Shown one piece after another: positions 62,077 to 64,000 of a stretch of 64,000 nt of DNA (position 1 is the first letter of the stretch; each line of letters begins with the position of its first letter). The translations under genes were made by a program, and so were the position numbers. Origin of the DNA: Dimorphilus gyrociliatus (lineage: Eukaryota > Annelida > Polychaeta > Dinophilidae); assembly GCA_904063045.1 (NCBI GenBank), contig CAJFCJ010000018.1:930001-994000 (forward strand), read 5' to 3'. Below the pieces are notes generated by a model, which did no database searches, was not told where the DNA came from, and saw nothing but the letters and a program-made list of their open reading frames with translations.

Positions 62077-63841
62077 TTAATGAGTAATATCATTTCTTAA
62101 ATTATGCAAAAGAATGGAAACATTACTTGTAGTGATATCAATTTCAGATATGGTATGTTGATCTTTAGAAGTCAATTCAATATATTTTGTCACATAATTC
62201 AAATTGTTAAGACAGCATGTCTGTGAAGATGAGAAATTTGTACTAAGAAGAAATTCTTTGCCAATTAGATCAGTTTTTGATTTAAACATTTTAACAATAA
62301 ATCCGTTTGTAACATAAGTATTTAATACTGTTTTGCAAAGAGAGAAGATATAATAGAATTATAGAAAAAAAATTTAAGTTTTCAATTCTTTACCAGTTAT
62401 GCAGAATGATGCTATTTTAAATGATGGAGTTTGTATTTTAATCATTTCACTTTGATTAACTTTGATATAATTTGATTCTACAACACCAAAGTATATATTA
62501 TCAGTTAGAATTGATTTTACATTTAAACTTCTAATTTCAATGGAATTGATTAATTCTTTTACATCTGTAATTTAATGAAAACTGTTTAATAATGAATTGT
62601 TTGCTAATTGTCTGTACTTTGATGTTCGCTATTTTCAGAAATTCCATAGACAACTAATTCACTAAATTCTAATTTATATATCACAGTATCAAAAGTACTG
62701 TCATAGAGCGATATAAGAAGATATCTTCCATTCATTGGTACAGTTTTAAAAAAGCCATGAGTTTCATACTTATTCAGTGGAATTGATGTTGTGTAATTCT
62801 TCACAAGAAAGTTATTGTCTATATTAAAAATTGTTTGTGGAGAATTATTTACAGATATATAAACATTTTTAAATATCTTATTAGGCCCTCCTGAAAGAAG
62901 AGTAGAAGATGATAACTACATATGTTATACATGATCATTGGGTCATACCTCTTCTACAGGTTATAATAACCCCATATACACGAATGTTTTCCATAAAATC
63001 CAGCCTGAAGAAAACATCATTTTCTCTCTCCATTGAAAATATTGTTTCATATTTTTCATCTCTGAGTTTTGTTAGTGAAAATGTTTTGTCAAAATTTTCT
63101 GAATGGGACAAACTGATGATTTGAAAATCTAAACAAATGATCAAAAGTGAATAAGAAATGTGAAAAACAAATTATTCATCATTGTAACAAACCTCTCTTT
63201 TCAACGAGTTCGCCATAAACTTTAACATCGCACATTCCAACAAATGTGTTCAAAAATTGAGCTCGTATTTGTAGGAAAGATCCAATAGCATTAGATGAAC
63301 AATTTAAACATTCATAATCACTTAGAAAATTTACACTTTTCTTAACAGGTGTACTTCCCCAACTACCACAGAGTTTATCGTTTTCATCATCATCGAATGG
63401 ATATTGTTTCAATAAAATATCAAAATTTTTCAATAATGTATCTGAAAAGTTTGAAATAAAAATAAACACTCTACCAAAAACTTAAGAATTATGTTATTAC
63501 AAAACTGATGATCTCCTCTATTTAATAGGCATACAGAAATTATTTTGTAAATATTTTTTAAATCAACCATCCACCAATTCCTTTCATTTGTATTGCTATA
63601 TGTATAACTACACTTGTAATGACCATTAACATGTCCGTTTATAATTTCTGCGTCATTTGCAAGATATCCATAATAGTTAGTTGTACTTTGATAGGTTGGA
63701 AGGCCTCTGATTAGATTACCTTCTTCATTTGGTTGACCAATTGTAAGTTCTGTTTGAAAACATTAGATAGAAACCAAAAAATTGTTTCGTTTATAATTTT
63801 AACAAACTTGATAATTGGAAGATTAATATTATTTTAAGCAT
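62077..63841 (-). CDS. Secreted lectin-like protein with three fucolectin-type repeats
   Basis: Exons in coding order: 63841-63808, 63749-63501, 63441-63193, 63128-62949, 62890-62618, 62564-62394, 62327-62077; 468 aa. The 34-base first exon gives a short hydrophobic start (MLKIILIFQLS), a likely signal peptide. Then three units follow, each of two exons bounded by phase-1 introns. Unit 1 is clearest: YGYLANDAEIINGHVNGHY, NWWMVDL, VCLLNRGDHQ, LKNFDILL, FVGMCDVKVYGEL. Unit 2 keeps FFRLDF, NGRYLLISL and ELVVYG. Unit 3 is degenerate. This is the F-type lectin (eel fucolectin/tachylectin-4) fold, related to F5/8 C domains. The fucose-binding His is not conserved in unit 1 (CSYT), though NRGD is. 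Role perhaps extracellular recognition. Confidence 0.8.
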
Positions 63842-64000
63842 TGCAACAATATCAGGCAAAATACTAACAATTGCAACAAGTCGATAATTTCAAATATTTA
63901 ACATAGTTTTAAATAATAAACAACAAAGTGTTCTCTTCTCCAACTCAATATTTATTGTATAAAATTCAAAACTATAAATAATTGCTATTAGAATGAATCG

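Noticed and set aside
1-64000. tRNA, rRNA or CRISPR features
   Set aside because: No cloverleaf-like tRNA, rRNA segment or spaced direct-repeat array was noticed; a covariance-model scan would be needed to exclude small RNAs.

Overview
The window is animal nuclear DNA: AT-rich, with genes broken by many very short introns (most 50-75 bases, GT...AG) and packed on both strands with intergenic gaps of a few hundred bases. The gene set (UBE3A, SLC18, RAB28, IFT20, MCM10, PIGS, MAD2L2, Spire, SLC33A1) is metazoan. A compact genome of this kind fits a small invertebrate. A miniature lophotrochozoan such as the annelid Dimorphilus is my guess, but I cannot prove it from sequence alone. I rebuilt exons by hand from splice sites, reading phase and remembered family motifs. 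Every multi-exon model given for a named family closes in frame.

Layout, left to right: MAD2L2/REV7 (+), Spire (+), RAB28 (+), HEATR6 (+), an extended-SDR NAD-binding protein (+), acetyl-CoA transporter SLC33A1 (-), short ribosomal protein RPL29 (+), CC2D1/Lgd (-), MCM10 (+), a secreted trypsin-like pseudoprotease (-), an SLC18 vesicular amine transporter-like carrier (+), UBE3A (-), IFT20 (+), LRRC57 (+), PIG-S (+), a BCH-domain BNIP2/PRUNE2-type protein (-) directly downstream of a prune phosphoesterase gene (-), PSMG3 (+), an orphan exon (-), IMP4 (+), an SLC13 dicarboxylate transporter (+) and a BTB-NPH3 protein (+).

From about 55.8 kb to 62 kb the density collapses. That stretch holds one small acidic orphan gene (-), decayed Tc1/mariner and MULE transposase pieces, and little else. 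The window ends with a complete secreted lectin of three fucolectin-type repeats (-, 62077-63841).

Most neighbours are unrelated housekeeping genes, so position says little about function. Two places stand out. The prune and BCH genes lie in tandem on one strand, joined by what looks like a splice donor just after the prune stop and an acceptor just before the BCH start; vertebrate PRUNE2 is a fusion of these same two modules. The BTB-NPH3 gene belongs to a family known mainly from land plants, yet it has ordinary short introns of this genome.
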